This document shows positions 15,375-24,567 of a DNA stretch of 64,000 nt, piece by piece (position 1 is the first letter of the stretch; the number at the start of each line of letters is the position of its first letter). The stretch comes from Paenibacillus sp. OV219. GTDB taxonomy: Bacteria; Bacillota; Bacilli; Paenibacillales; Paenibacillaceae. The stretch is taken from the NCBI RefSeq assembly GCF_900110075.1, contig NZ_FOCJ01000003.1, forward strand, positions 372,001-436,000. The letters are read 5' to 3'. The notes under the pieces were generated by a model. It saw only the letters and a program-made list of their open reading frames with translations, searched no databases and had not been told where the DNA came from. A program made the position numbers and the translations under genes.

Positions 15375-16508
15375 ATGAGTCAGGTCGTTCTGTATACAAT
15401 CGGATTTATCATTTCACTGTGTCTTGCACTTGTTTTTACCCCGTTCGTGATCAAACTCGCGAACAAGATTGGGGCAATTGACAAGCCGAATCATCGTAAA
15501 GTTCATACAAGAATTATGCCGCGACTAGGCGGACTAGGCATATATGGCGCGTTTATTGGAGCATACTTTGCGCTGCAGCCTTTCATTCCGGAAGGCCTCT
15601 TGCGCAGCTACGATCTTAAACTAATCAACGCATTGCTGGCTGGTGGCTCGATTATCGTCATTATCGGTGCACTCGATGACCGTTTCGAGCTCTCTGCGAA
15701 AGTAAAGCTGCTCGGTCAAATCATTGCAGCTTGCGTAGTCGTTTTTGGCTTCGGCGTTAAGATCGACCTCGTTAACATCCCGTTCGGCGAAGCCATGCAG
15801 CCGGTTGGGGCATGGATCAGCATCCCGCTTACGATTCTCTGGATCGTCGGCGTAACGAACGCAATTAACCTGATTGACGGCTTGGATGGCCTTGCTGCTG
15901 GTGTTTCCGGTATTGCAATTGGCACGATTCTAGTTATGGCTGCAATATTGGGCTTTGCACCTGTTATTCTGCTCTGTACGCTTCTACTTGGCGGAGTTAT
16001 TGGCTTCCTGGTGTATAACTTCCACCCAGCCAAGATCTTCATGGGTGATACGGGCTCGCTGTTCCTTGGGTTTGCCCTGGCAACACTTTCAATGCTTGGC
16101 TTCAAACAGGTAACCATGGTTTCCTTCGTTACACCGCTTCTAATCATTGGCGTCCCGCTGTCCGATACGTTCTTCGCGATCGTACGCCGCTGGGTCAACA
16201 AGAAACCGATCTTCGCGCCGGACAAGGGTCATCTGCATCACTGTCTGCGTGAGCTTGGCTTCAGCCACCGTCGCACAGTTCTGATCATTTACGGAATTGC
16301 TTCGATATTCGGTATTTGCGCGATTCTGCAGTCGACTGTTGTTCAGTCCGACGCAGCGAACTGGGTGACGTTCGGTGTTATCCTCGTGCTTGTCTTCGTC
16401 CTCCAGATCGGCGCAGAGCTGATTGGTATCGTCGACAAGTCCCGTCGTCCGGTGATTCACTTCTTGCGACGGATTATTCTTCGCACAGAGCAGTCTCGTT
16501 CGAAATAA
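15375..16508 (+). CDS. tagO: TagO/WecA-like undecaprenyl-phosphate sugar-1-phosphate transferase
   Basis: The 377-residue polytopic enzyme transfers GlcNAc-1-phosphate (or a related sugar) to undecaprenyl phosphate, starting a wall polymer. About ten hydrophobic helices are present, with GALDDRFELS and NAINLIDGLDGLAAG for metal and substrate, KIFMGDTGSLF, and the HLHH loop of this family. ATG 15375 is used, 6 bp after AAAGGGAG. ATG 15369 overlaps that site. B. subtilis TagO is 358 residues. The csaB neighbour suggests that the product may prime the secondary wall polymer. MraY is excluded because its signature differs. Confidence 0.87.
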   Translation: MSQVVLYTIGFIISLCLALVFTPFVIKLANKIGAIDKPNHRKVHTRIMPRLGGLGIYGAFIGAYFALQPFIPEGLLRSYDLKLINALLAGGSIIVIIGALDDRFELSAKVKLLGQIIAACVVVFGFGVKIDLVNIPFGEAMQPVGAWISIPLTILWIVGVTNAINLIDGLDGLAAGVSGIAIGTILVMAAILGFAPVILLCTLLLGGVIGFLVYNFHPAKIFMGDTGSLFLGFALATLSMLGFKQVTMVSFVTPLLIIGVPLSDTFFAIVRRWVNKKPIFAPDKGHLHHCLRELGFSHRRTVLIIYGIASIFGICAILQSTVVQSDAANWVTFGVILVLVFVLQIGAELIGIVDKSRRPVIHFLRRIILRTEQSRSK

Positions 16509-16525
16509 TTACAAATGCGCATGAA

Positions 16526-16557
16526 GCCTTGGTTCCAGTCGGAGCCAAGGTTTTTTT
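16526..16557 (+). terminator. Terminator after the tagO-like gene
   Basis: CCTTGGTTCC and GGAGCCAAGG (one G-U pair) form a hairpin followed by a seven-T run. Confidence 0.92.
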
Positions 16558-16666
16558 ATTTCCATCTGTTTCCATGTTTGTAATAGGCTAAACTTTCTTC
16601 TGCTTCCAACCGATAACTAAGGTACAGAAATGACTGAAACAGTTCACATTTTGGAGGAGGCTTACC

Positions 16667-19600
16667 GTGAGTAAGAAACTATGCATAATACTAATGATGC
16701 TCGCACTATTCCTCCAGCTGATTCCATCGCTCGGCACTTCGAAAGTAACCGCAGCACCAGCTGGAAGCTTCGTATTTCCTGATGCAAGTTATGATCCCCT
16801 TCACCCGCGTACAACTTCCGACGAACGGATTAATCTAACGGGCTCCATCAATGGGGTTAATCCGACTTCGATAACGTATGGTGTCTATCAGATTACGAAG
16901 GGCGATCTGGACCCTACGAAAGAGACCGTTACGAACAAGCGTGAGAACCTCACAAGTAATCTGTATGTAACTGGCTCCAGCCTTCAAATTTATAACCTGC
17001 AGCTTTTCCCAGGAATTAACCGGATTACATTCACCGGTATCCAAGGCGGAAGTATCGTATCAAGCTCGATTTATATTGATTATCGGAACGGCCCGCTCTT
17101 CTATAACTTGACGGCAAGCCTGGATGGGAACAACTTCCCGATTAAAGAATCAGGCACAACGGTCGTAGAGTCGCAATATTCCCGCGGTCGCTCATCGGCA
17201 GACATCAGCATTACCGGTAACGCGCCTAACTCAAGTCAAGTTACGGTAATTGTCAACGATAAGAGCCGCACCTATGCGGTTAATAGCACGAATAATAATT
17301 CCTTCGCTGCTTCTCCGATTACGTTGCAAAAAGGGAAGAACCTCGTAACCATTAAGGTTTCGAACCAGAACCAGACGATTGAAACAACACGTGAAATTGC
17401 GTTCTACAACGGTGATGTTACATTCTATGATGTCACCATTGGACAAGACACGAACGTAAGCGCACTTGAGAAAAGCCCGAAGTTCCTGAAGGGCAAGGAC
17501 GGATCAGTGTCACAGGTGGTTTTCACCGGTAAGGTTATCGTTCCGAACAAACGGTTTGAAGAGAACGGAACTATCGAGCCGCATCCGAATCCAGATGATC
17601 CGCTTCCTATCACATTCAAGCTGGAGAATCTGGATGCTGATCCTGCTGCTCCGGATGTAATCGGTGACAGTGTCAGTGTTGTAGGCACACTGGTAGGCGT
17701 AGCTGATCCTACTGCACCATTCTTTACTTATGAGTTCGCGCTTGATGAGAGTGCACTGGCGGTTCTGGCGCATCCGTTAGACTTTGCCAAGTACAAACTT
17801 ACGTTCTCAGCAAAGAATGAAGAAAAGACTTACTTGTCGAATTCGGATGTAATAGAAGGAACGAGCTTCAAGTTCGAGGTGATTGACGGATCACTGCCTT
17901 ATATTTATCAAGTCAACTACCTTCCCGGCTATAAGCCTGGTGCTGACTACGATAACATTGAAGGCGTTGAATTGAATGGCAAGAGCCTGTACACGATGCC
18001 ATATGCTATCGAATTTTTGATTGGCAATGATAACGGTGCAATACCTGAAGTGTGGGAGATAACGGACGTTAATGGCAAACCTGCCGATGATCTGGGTTCC
18101 GGCTTCGAATGGGCTCCACTGACAACCACTGTAACAACCGAAGAAAAGTACATTGATGGGGTGTTGACATCATTTACGCGTCTCGTTTATGAAGTATCCA
18201 AGATGCCGTTTGAAGGTACGCAGACGATGGCATTTTCATTGGATGGCGGTAATAGCATTGCGGCGAAATCAACCCCGACGCTGCTGTTTGGTCCATATGT
18301 AAGCTACACATCTGTATACGATAACATGAATATCGAAGACGATACGACGGCAAACGATCGCGCGAATACAATCGTACTCGGTTCACTGAGCAACTTGGCG
18401 GGCCATATTGAGAACATTAGCAACCTGTCGGATATAGTCTATGATAACTTGACACCAGGATTGGCGCAGACGATTTTCCTCTACGTGAACAATACGCCAA
18501 TTACGTTGATGCAGAACAGTGAAGCAGATGTTAATGGAGGCACGGCAGCAGACTTTATTCCGGCTGATGCCAACTCTGGACAATACAGCCAGACTGTCTT
18601 CGATGCACTCATATCAGGCGAGAATACCATCCGGTTTGTCTACCGGGGAAAGAAGAGCTCATACGAGAAGACCATCAAGATTTATTTGAACCCGACGAAC
18701 CTGCCGGAAATTCCAGCAAAGAATTCGACGGTTGGGGTGTTCCCGTTCAGTGTGGATAGCTTGACACCGATACCGGATGATTCTGCTTTCCCACTTGAGG
18801 GCAGTATTTATACGACGAAGAAATCACAGATGAAGGTTTTCGGGTCGTTTGACTTTCTTGATTTAGGTACGGATGTGGATGTAGCTGCAGCTGCTGTGGA
18901 TTTAATTGACATCGACCTGAGAGCCAATTACATTCTCAAGATCGAAAGCACAATTGATACAAAAGGCGCGATTTATTGGAATCTGACAAACAAGCTTCAT
19001 ATCTATGACAGCACAAGACCTGATGTGGCTCCAGTAGATATAGGTGTGGATTCAGAGGCAGATGGTAAAGTATCAGTAAGTTACGATGTCAACACGCAGA
19101 CATTTTCGTTCTTGTTGCCAGCACAGGAGCTGCTATCAAACGGCAGCTCTAGCGTATATAATTTCTATGTTTACAACAGCGGATTGGCTGGTCCGCGTGC
19201 CAGCTACCGGCTGGAAGTTGACCCGACGGCATTGCCGTACGATATCATTCGTCCATTGCTGCCTACGAAGGGCATCATCAACAAAAACTTTGTTGAAGTT
19301 GTCATTAAGGCACCAAGTGCGGAATCGGTTGTTATTAACAAAGTAACAGCGGAGAAGATCAAGTATGACGCTGATAACAGCGGAGGCGCGACTGGCGGTG
19401 ATTACGACGCGTTCCGTGCGACCGTAGAAGATCTGAAGCCTGGTGTGAACAAGATTAGCTTCACGATTCAGAGCAAGAATGATAAGACAACAGATTACTT
19501 CAACATCACGTACTCCCCTACGAACATTCCAGGGGCAGAGCTGATGCAATTGATGAAGAATTCGCATAAAGTGTTTGACAATGCATTGTCACTCACGTTC

Positions 19601-20803
19601 CCGAAAGGCACAACGTTAACGCGCAGAGATTTCAATGTGCCAGATAAGTATAAGAATCAGATCTACACAGGACATAAGCTGCTGTTTGCCATTGCTAACG
19701 GCGAAGATGGAGTCGTAGATCGTCACGAATTCGAGACATTGCCAAGCAACTTCGACAGAATTCTGGAGAGCTTCGGCACACGCTTCAAATTCTCATTCCC
19801 GTCTCGTTTCACCAAAGCGAGTCCGGTTTACTGGATCGATGCTGGTCTGGCAGATGACATGAGTTCAGCGGATAAGTACGATCCGCAAACAACTGGCGTA
19901 GATCCTTATCAGTTCCCAGGTGCAATTGGCACATACGGAACGAAGATTCCGACTTATGACGAGCGCCCGGACGATCGTGAGCTTGTCACTTCCAAGATCG
20001 GCTCGTTGACGCTATCCTTTGATCCAAGTATGCGCGACTCTGTTGGTACGATCGTTACCGTCTATCGTTACGATGTGAAGAACAAGTACTGGGAAAACCT
20101 CGGCGGCGTTGTCGATAACAAGAAGAATACAGTTACAGTTCCATTCAATCAGTTTGGATACTATGTTGTTGCGAAGATGGTATATGGATTTAACGATGTG
20201 AGCGATCATCCATATGCACGTAACTATATGGAAGCCATGTACGCAAAAGGTATTATGAATTCGGCCGGTCTTGACGAGTTCGGTGCGAACATCTACGTTT
20301 CCCGTGGAGAGTTTGCACGCATGCTTGTTAAGGCGCTCGATGTACCGCTCAACTATGAACTGGGTAAGTCGCACTTCGATGATGTGGCGTCCATTACGAA
20401 TCCGGATGCGTTATGGGATTATCGTTACGTAGAAACGGCAGCTCGAGAGGGTATTATTCGAGGGAAACAGCCGCGCACATTCGCACCATCCGATAACTTA
20501 TCTCGCCAGGAAGCGGCCGTTATTCTTGCAAGAGCACTTGACTCGAAGCTTGATACGGACGCGACTAAGATCAACAAAGCGCTAGAGAAGCAGTTCAAGG
20601 ATTTCGGCGAAGTTGATTATTATGCAAGAGCAGCTGTTTCGGCAATTGCCAAGAAAGGCTACATTCAAGGATCCCCTCTTGATTCCAAAGACCCTAAGAA
20701 GGGCTACGCATTTGAGCCGCAATCGAGCCTCCTACGCTCCGATGCAGCTATTATTCTTGGTAAAGTGCTAGCTGATCTGAAGCGTCTGCCTAAACTGAAC
20801 TAA
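16667..20803 (+). CDS. Large exported protein with C-terminal SLH domains
   Basis: The 1378-residue precursor has a signal peptide (1-30, cut near TAAPAGS). A very large beta-rich region of unassigned repeats covers about 31-1170, and three SLH motifs lie at about 1174-1378 (FNDVSDHPYARNYMEAMYAKGI, then further FDDV... and FKDFGEV... units). It would be secreted and held to the wall by pyruvylated polymer, consistent with csaB nearby. The start is GTG 16667, directly behind GGAGGAGG. I see no catalytic motif, so a surface structural or adhesive role is inferred. Confidence 0.88.
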   Translation: MSKKLCIILMMLALFLQLIPSLGTSKVTAAPAGSFVFPDASYDPLHPRTTSDERINLTGSINGVNPTSITYGVYQITKGDLDPTKETVTNKRENLTSNLYVTGSSLQIYNLQLFPGINRITFTGIQGGSIVSSSIYIDYRNGPLFYNLTASLDGNNFPIKESGTTVVESQYSRGRSSADISITGNAPNSSQVTVIVNDKSRTYAVNSTNNNSFAASPITLQKGKNLVTIKVSNQNQTIETTREIAFYNGDVTFYDVTIGQDTNVSALEKSPKFLKGKDGSVSQVVFTGKVIVPNKRFEENGTIEPHPNPDDPLPITFKLENLDADPAAPDVIGDSVSVVGTLVGVADPTAPFFTYEFALDESALAVLAHPLDFAKYKLTFSAKNEEKTYLSNSDVIEGTSFKFEVIDGSLPYIYQVNYLPGYKPGADYDNIEGVELNGKSLYTMPYAIEFLIGNDNGAIPEVWEITDVNGKPADDLGSGFEWAPLTTTVTTEEKYIDGVLTSFTRLVYEVSKMPFEGTQTMAFSLDGGNSIAAKSTPTLLFGPYVSYTSVYDNMNIEDDTTANDRANTIVLGSLSNLAGHIENISNLSDIVYDNLTPGLAQTIFLYVNNTPITLMQNSEADVNGGTAADFIPADANSGQYSQTVFDALISGENTIRFVYRGKKSSYEKTIKIYLNPTNLPEIPAKNSTVGVFPFSVDSLTPIPDDSAFPLEGSIYTTKKSQMKVFGSFDFLDLGTDVDVAAAAVDLIDIDLRANYILKIESTIDTKGAIYWNLTNKLHIYDSTRPDVAPVDIGVDSEADGKVSVSYDVNTQTFSFLLPAQELLSNGSSSVYNFYVYNSGLAGPRASYRLEVDPTALPYDIIRPLLPTKGIINKNFVEVVIKAPSAESVVINKVTAEKIKYDADNSGGATGGDYDAFRATVEDLKPGVNKISFTIQSKNDKTTDYFNITYSPTNIPGAELMQLMKNSHKVFDNALSLTFPKGTTLTRRDFNVPDKYKNQIYTGHKLLFAIANGEDGVVDRHEFETLPSNFDRILESFGTRFKFSFPSRFTKASPVYWIDAGLADDMSSADKYDPQTTGVDPYQFPGAIGTYGTKIPTYDERPDDRELVTSKIGSLTLSFDPSMRDSVGTIVTVYRYDVKNKYWENLGGVVDNKKNTVTVPFNQFGYYVVAKMVYGFNDVSDHPYARNYMEAMYAKGIMNSAGLDEFGANIYVSRGEFARMLVKALDVPLNYELGKSHFDDVASITNPDALWDYRYVETAAREGIIRGKQPRTFAPSDNLSRQEAAVILARALDSKLDTDATKINKALEKQFKDFGEVDYYARAAVSAIAKKGYIQGSPLDSKDPKKGYAFEPQSSLLRSDAAIILGKVLADLKRLPKLN

Positions 20804-20816
20804 TCTGGCGACATCA

Positions 20817-20853
20817 GGCTGCTCGGGAAATTCCCGAGCAGTCTTCTTGTTCT
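20817..20853 (+). terminator. Terminator after the SLH protein gene
   Basis: GGCTGCTCGGG and CCCGAGCAGTC form an 11-bp stem with AAATT loop and a T-rich tail. Confidence 0.85.
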
Positions 20854-20907
20854 TACAAGCGCTTCTAGGGATTGCTAGAGTTATCTTTACATGGCAAATG
20901 TTCTCTG

Positions 20908-20937
20908 GTGACGAATCTAGGACATTCGGTCTATAAT
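20908..20937 (+). promoter_or_regulatory. Upstream SigA-type promoter candidate of the S-layer gene
   Basis: GTGACG, 18 bp, TATAAT (20932-20937). The -10 is perfect and the -35 matches four of six. It would give a leader of about 440 nt. No gene is seen between here and the start. Confidence 0.45.
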
Positions 20938-21137
20938 AAGAGGCGTGGTAGACAAGTTGTCCTAGTTCATGATACATAACGACAGATTCGGGATCGTAAC
21001 GTTGCCGGGAAAAATTAAAACTTTTTTCAAAGACTGCGCAACTTTTCCGAAACTCATGCGTTTAAATACATGAACATAGCACAACGGAAGTTGTTCTAGC
21101 AGGATAAGAGCTTTTGGAACTAATTATGAAATAGCTC

Positions 21138-21166
21138 TTTACGCTAGAAAACACCCATTGTATAAT
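21138..21166 (+). promoter_or_regulatory. Downstream SigA-type promoter of the S-layer gene
   Basis: TTTACG (21138-21143), 17 bp, TATAAT (21161-21166). The leader would be about 210 nt. With the promoter at 20908, this gives a tandem arrangement. Confidence 0.6.
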
Positions 21167-21386
21167 GTTAAAGTGGTGTTTAGACTCTACCAAAATTTTC
21201 TTGCATTCATCAGTTTACAAGTTTCTGCGACAAGTTCCTACAAGGGCGCAATTGCAGACATTATTTATACGAACTCTGCTCAACTCGTGAAAGGGGGTGA
21301 ATCGGCCAATGAGACAAACGAGCAAAACATATTCTAAACAAAACTCTCAAGAACCACAGGTATTTAGAGGAGGAGACAAAAAGGTT

Positions 21387-24374
21387 ATGAAGAAAAGTTT
21401 ATCCCTTATCGTAGCAGCAGCTATGACACTTACATCTGCATCCGCAGTATTCGCTGACAACGCTCCAACGTTGTCGCCGCAAGAAAAGTTTGACGCACTT
21501 AAAGCAGCACAAATCGTTAGCGGCTACCCAGACGGTTCCGCAGGTCTTGAAAAAGAAATGACTCGCGCTGAGTTCGCGAAAGTACTTACACTGGTAGCTG
21601 GTCTGACTCCAGACGCAACTGCTGCAACTTACTCCGACGTACCTGCAGCTCACTGGGCAGCTGGCTACATCGGCGCTGCAACTAAAGCAGGCCTTCTTAA
21701 CGGTCTTGGCGGCGGCAAATTCGGTCCATCCGGTAAAGTAACAATCGAACAAATCGCTAAAGTAGCTGACCTGTTCGCTAAAGTTGCTATCGATGAGAAC
21801 GCAACTGTTGCTGGCGCAGTATCTGCATGGGCTAAAGCTTATGTAGCAGCAGCAATCAAAGCTGGTTTTGTTGAAGAATCCAGCAACTACAAAGCTAACG
21901 CTGTTCGCGAACAGCTTATCAACGTAGCTTACACACTTTACGGCGCTACTCAAGTAGCAGTTAAATCAGCAGTTGTTGTGGATTCCAAGAACATCGAAGT
22001 TACGTTCACTGATGGTGGCGTAGTTAAGAAAGCTCTTGACACTGCACTTGTTGCTGGCACTCCAACTAAAGTATCCGTTGATTACAACGGTAAGTCCTAC
22101 GAAGTTGAAGTAACACTTGCAGCTATCAAACTTGATAGCGTAACTGCAGCTACTTCTAAAACTCTTAAAGTAGCATTCAACCAAGCTGTTGACACTGCAA
22201 AAGCAACTTTTGAAGTGAAAAAAGACGGTGTGAAAATCAACACTTCTGCAATCACTTTCAATGAAGCTAAAACAGAAGCTACTGTTGAACTTACTAGCAA
22301 GATCTCTAAAGGTGAGTACGCTGTAAACGTTTCTGGTCTAGTTGAAGGTACTGTACTTTCCGGCACAGTAACTACTGCAGACGAGAAAGTTGCTAAGATC
22401 GAAGTTCTTACTGCAGAAGCGCCAATTCTTGCTGATAACAGCGTAGATGTTGCTTACAAAGTGACGAACCAATACGGTGAGGATATCACTAAAGTAACTT
22501 CCGTTATTACTTCTTCCGGTACTGCTGATCCTTCTAAAGGGAAAGTACACTTCGATGGTCCTTATGACATTGTTACTAACAAAACAATTGCATTCACAAT
22601 CATCAATGTTGATTCCAACGTAACTACAACTGCTGTTGTAACTGTAGTAGCAGAAGCAACTGAGTCCCAAGTTGCAATCGTAGGCGTCTACAACAAAGAC
22701 AACAAAACACTTGCTGAAACAACTGATCTTTCCAAAGATAAATTCTTCTTGGAAATCGAAGTTAAAGACCAATACGGCAATGTGATTTCGTCGCCAGAAG
22801 AAGCTAACCTGATCGTTAGCGAAACAAACAGCACTATCGTTAACCTTGATGATAATAATCAAGTGCCTGTCCTAGATACTACAACTGTAGATGGCAAAGT
22901 GCTGATCGCTCTTGAAGCACCAGTAGCTGGCCTGAAAGCTGGTTCATCGACTATCACTTTGATCTCCAAAAAGACTGGTAAATCCACAGCTAAGGACGTA
23001 GTAGTGGCTGAAGGCGCTCGCGCTAACTCGGTTACAATCGGCCAACCTGCTTTGGTAGCAGCTGGCGAAGATGCTCTTCTTCCTTTGACAGTTTTGGACA
23101 AATCCGGTAATGCAATTACAGATCTTGACGTATTGAACAGTGCAACTCGCGGTATCAGCGTTGCTACTGGTAATACACTTGTTAAAGATGCTGGCGTTGT
23201 CTACGTGAAAGTTCCAACACCTGCTGAAGGTCCAAACGTTGCTCTTGTAACGATTAAGCCTACACAACAAATCGTAACTGTTAACTACACAGTGCGCGCT
23301 GCTGCTAAACCAGCTGTAATTACTGGTCTTGACAAAGAAATTCAAAAGTCGATCAGTGTTGGTCTGACTCAAGACATCAAAGCTCAAGATCTGATCGTTG
23401 AAGACCAATACGGTCGTGTAATGACAGATGCTAAGGTGAACGAGTGGATCGAAGCTGATGACAATGCACTTGTTGTAACTAGCACTTACGATGCTGCAAC
23501 TGATAAATCACCATTTGAGGTAAATGCTACAGGTGCAGCGGATTCAGATGCTGCTAAGCAAGTAATTACTGAAGACGATGATGTTATCACATTGACTGCT
23601 AAAGGTGATGCTGGTCTTAACAGCACTGAGAAGGTAACTTTCGCACTCTCCTCAGATGAGGGTGATCATGTTATCGCAGCTACTTCCAAAGATGTAACGT
23701 TCTCCAAAGTAGGCGTTGCTGACTTCGCTAGCTTTGAAATTGCAGCTCCAGCTGTAGTTTACAACGACACTACAAAGTATGACTTCAAAGTGTATGGCGT
23801 AAAAGCAGATGGTTCCAAAACATTGTTGAAGGCTGATCAATACAACCTTGTTAAGCCAACAGAATTTACAGTTGATGGCACAAACAACAACAAGGTATCC
23901 CTTGCTGCTGCACTAGCTGATACAGTAATCGATACAGATAGCGTAACTACCCAGGGAGTAACTAAAGACTTTACATTCAAAGCAGTAATTAAAGACGATG
24001 CAGCTTCAACTGTTACTCAAAAAGTAACTGTATCTGCTGAAGCTCGTAAAGCTGTGAAGTTCGCTCTTGCTTCGGATGGTACTTCTGGCGGCGATGCTCT
24101 TACAGCACTGGAGTACACTACTGCTACACTGAACCTTGCAACAATTGAAGCAAACCTGTACTACGTTGACCAGTACGGTCTAGAGACTGAGACGGATAAT
24201 CTTGATGCAGGTACTATCCTGACATTCTCGAACCTTACTTCTGTAGCAGGTGCTATTGATGCAAATGGTACTGCAGGTGCTGCAGTAACTGGTCTTGCAA
24301 CTGGTGACACAGTTAAAGTGAAAATTGAAACTGCAGGTCTTGCAGCTCAAACGTTCACAGTTACAATCAAGTAA
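21387..24374 (+). CDS. Probable major S-layer protein with N-terminal SLH domains
   Basis: The 995-residue precursor has a signal peptide (about 1-24, ending ASAVFADN). Three SLH motifs follow (about 30-190). The rest is a long beta-rich, Ala/Val/Thr-rich region that should build the surface lattice. Codon choice is strikingly uniform (GCT/GCA, GTA, ACT, CTT), unlike neighbours, as expected for a very highly expressed protein. ATG 21387 has AGAGGAGGAG upstream. An earlier in-frame ATG at 21309 has its own AAAGGGGGTG, so a second, 26-residue-longer form is possible. It is preceded by tandem promoters and ends at a strong hairpin. Confidence 0.92.
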   Translation: MKKSLSLIVAAAMTLTSASAVFADNAPTLSPQEKFDALKAAQIVSGYPDGSAGLEKEMTRAEFAKVLTLVAGLTPDATAATYSDVPAAHWAAGYIGAATKAGLLNGLGGGKFGPSGKVTIEQIAKVADLFAKVAIDENATVAGAVSAWAKAYVAAAIKAGFVEESSNYKANAVREQLINVAYTLYGATQVAVKSAVVVDSKNIEVTFTDGGVVKKALDTALVAGTPTKVSVDYNGKSYEVEVTLAAIKLDSVTAATSKTLKVAFNQAVDTAKATFEVKKDGVKINTSAITFNEAKTEATVELTSKISKGEYAVNVSGLVEGTVLSGTVTTADEKVAKIEVLTAEAPILADNSVDVAYKVTNQYGEDITKVTSVITSSGTADPSKGKVHFDGPYDIVTNKTIAFTIINVDSNVTTTAVVTVVAEATESQVAIVGVYNKDNKTLAETTDLSKDKFFLEIEVKDQYGNVISSPEEANLIVSETNSTIVNLDDNNQVPVLDTTTVDGKVLIALEAPVAGLKAGSSTITLISKKTGKSTAKDVVVAEGARANSVTIGQPALVAAGEDALLPLTVLDKSGNAITDLDVLNSATRGISVATGNTLVKDAGVVYVKVPTPAEGPNVALVTIKPTQQIVTVNYTVRAAAKPAVITGLDKEIQKSISVGLTQDIKAQDLIVEDQYGRVMTDAKVNEWIEADDNALVVTSTYDAATDKSPFEVNATGAADSDAAKQVITEDDDVITLTAKGDAGLNSTEKVTFALSSDEGDHVIAATSKDVTFSKVGVADFASFEIAAPAVVYNDTTKYDFKVYGVKADGSKTLLKADQYNLVKPTEFTVDGTNNNKVSLAAALADTVIDTDSVTTQGVTKDFTFKAVIKDDAASTVTQKVTVSAEARKAVKFALASDGTSGGDALTALEYTTATLNLATIEANLYYVDQYGLETETDNLDAGTILTFSNLTSVAGAIDANGTAGAAVTGLATGDTVKVKIETAGLAAQTFTVTIK

Positions 24375-24412
24375 TTTGGGCATCATAGTGTTTATCACTA
24401 TCTAAGTTGCGC

Positions 24413-24456
24413 CGAAAAGCCTCGTTGAGAGAATTCTCTTCGGGGCTTTTCTTTCT
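24413..24456 (+). terminator. Terminator after the S-layer gene
   Basis: GAAAAGCCTCG and CGGGGCTTTTC form the outer stem, with an inner GAGAGAATTCTC palindrome, followed by T-rich sequence. Confidence 0.88.
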
Positions 24457-24472
24457 ACAGGAAATCGTTAAT

Positions 24473-24501
24473 CAGGATCGAGCAATCGGTCCTGTTTTTC
24501 T
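24473..24501 (+). terminator. Possible second terminator behind the S-layer gene
   Basis: CAGGATCG and CGGTCCTG make an imperfect stem followed by TTTTTC. It would back up the stronger hairpin just upstream. Confidence 0.5.
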
Positions 24502-24567
24502 TACATGAAACTTTTCGTACCCATATTCGTCTATATCAGTAGATTCTACAAAAAGGATGATGATTAG

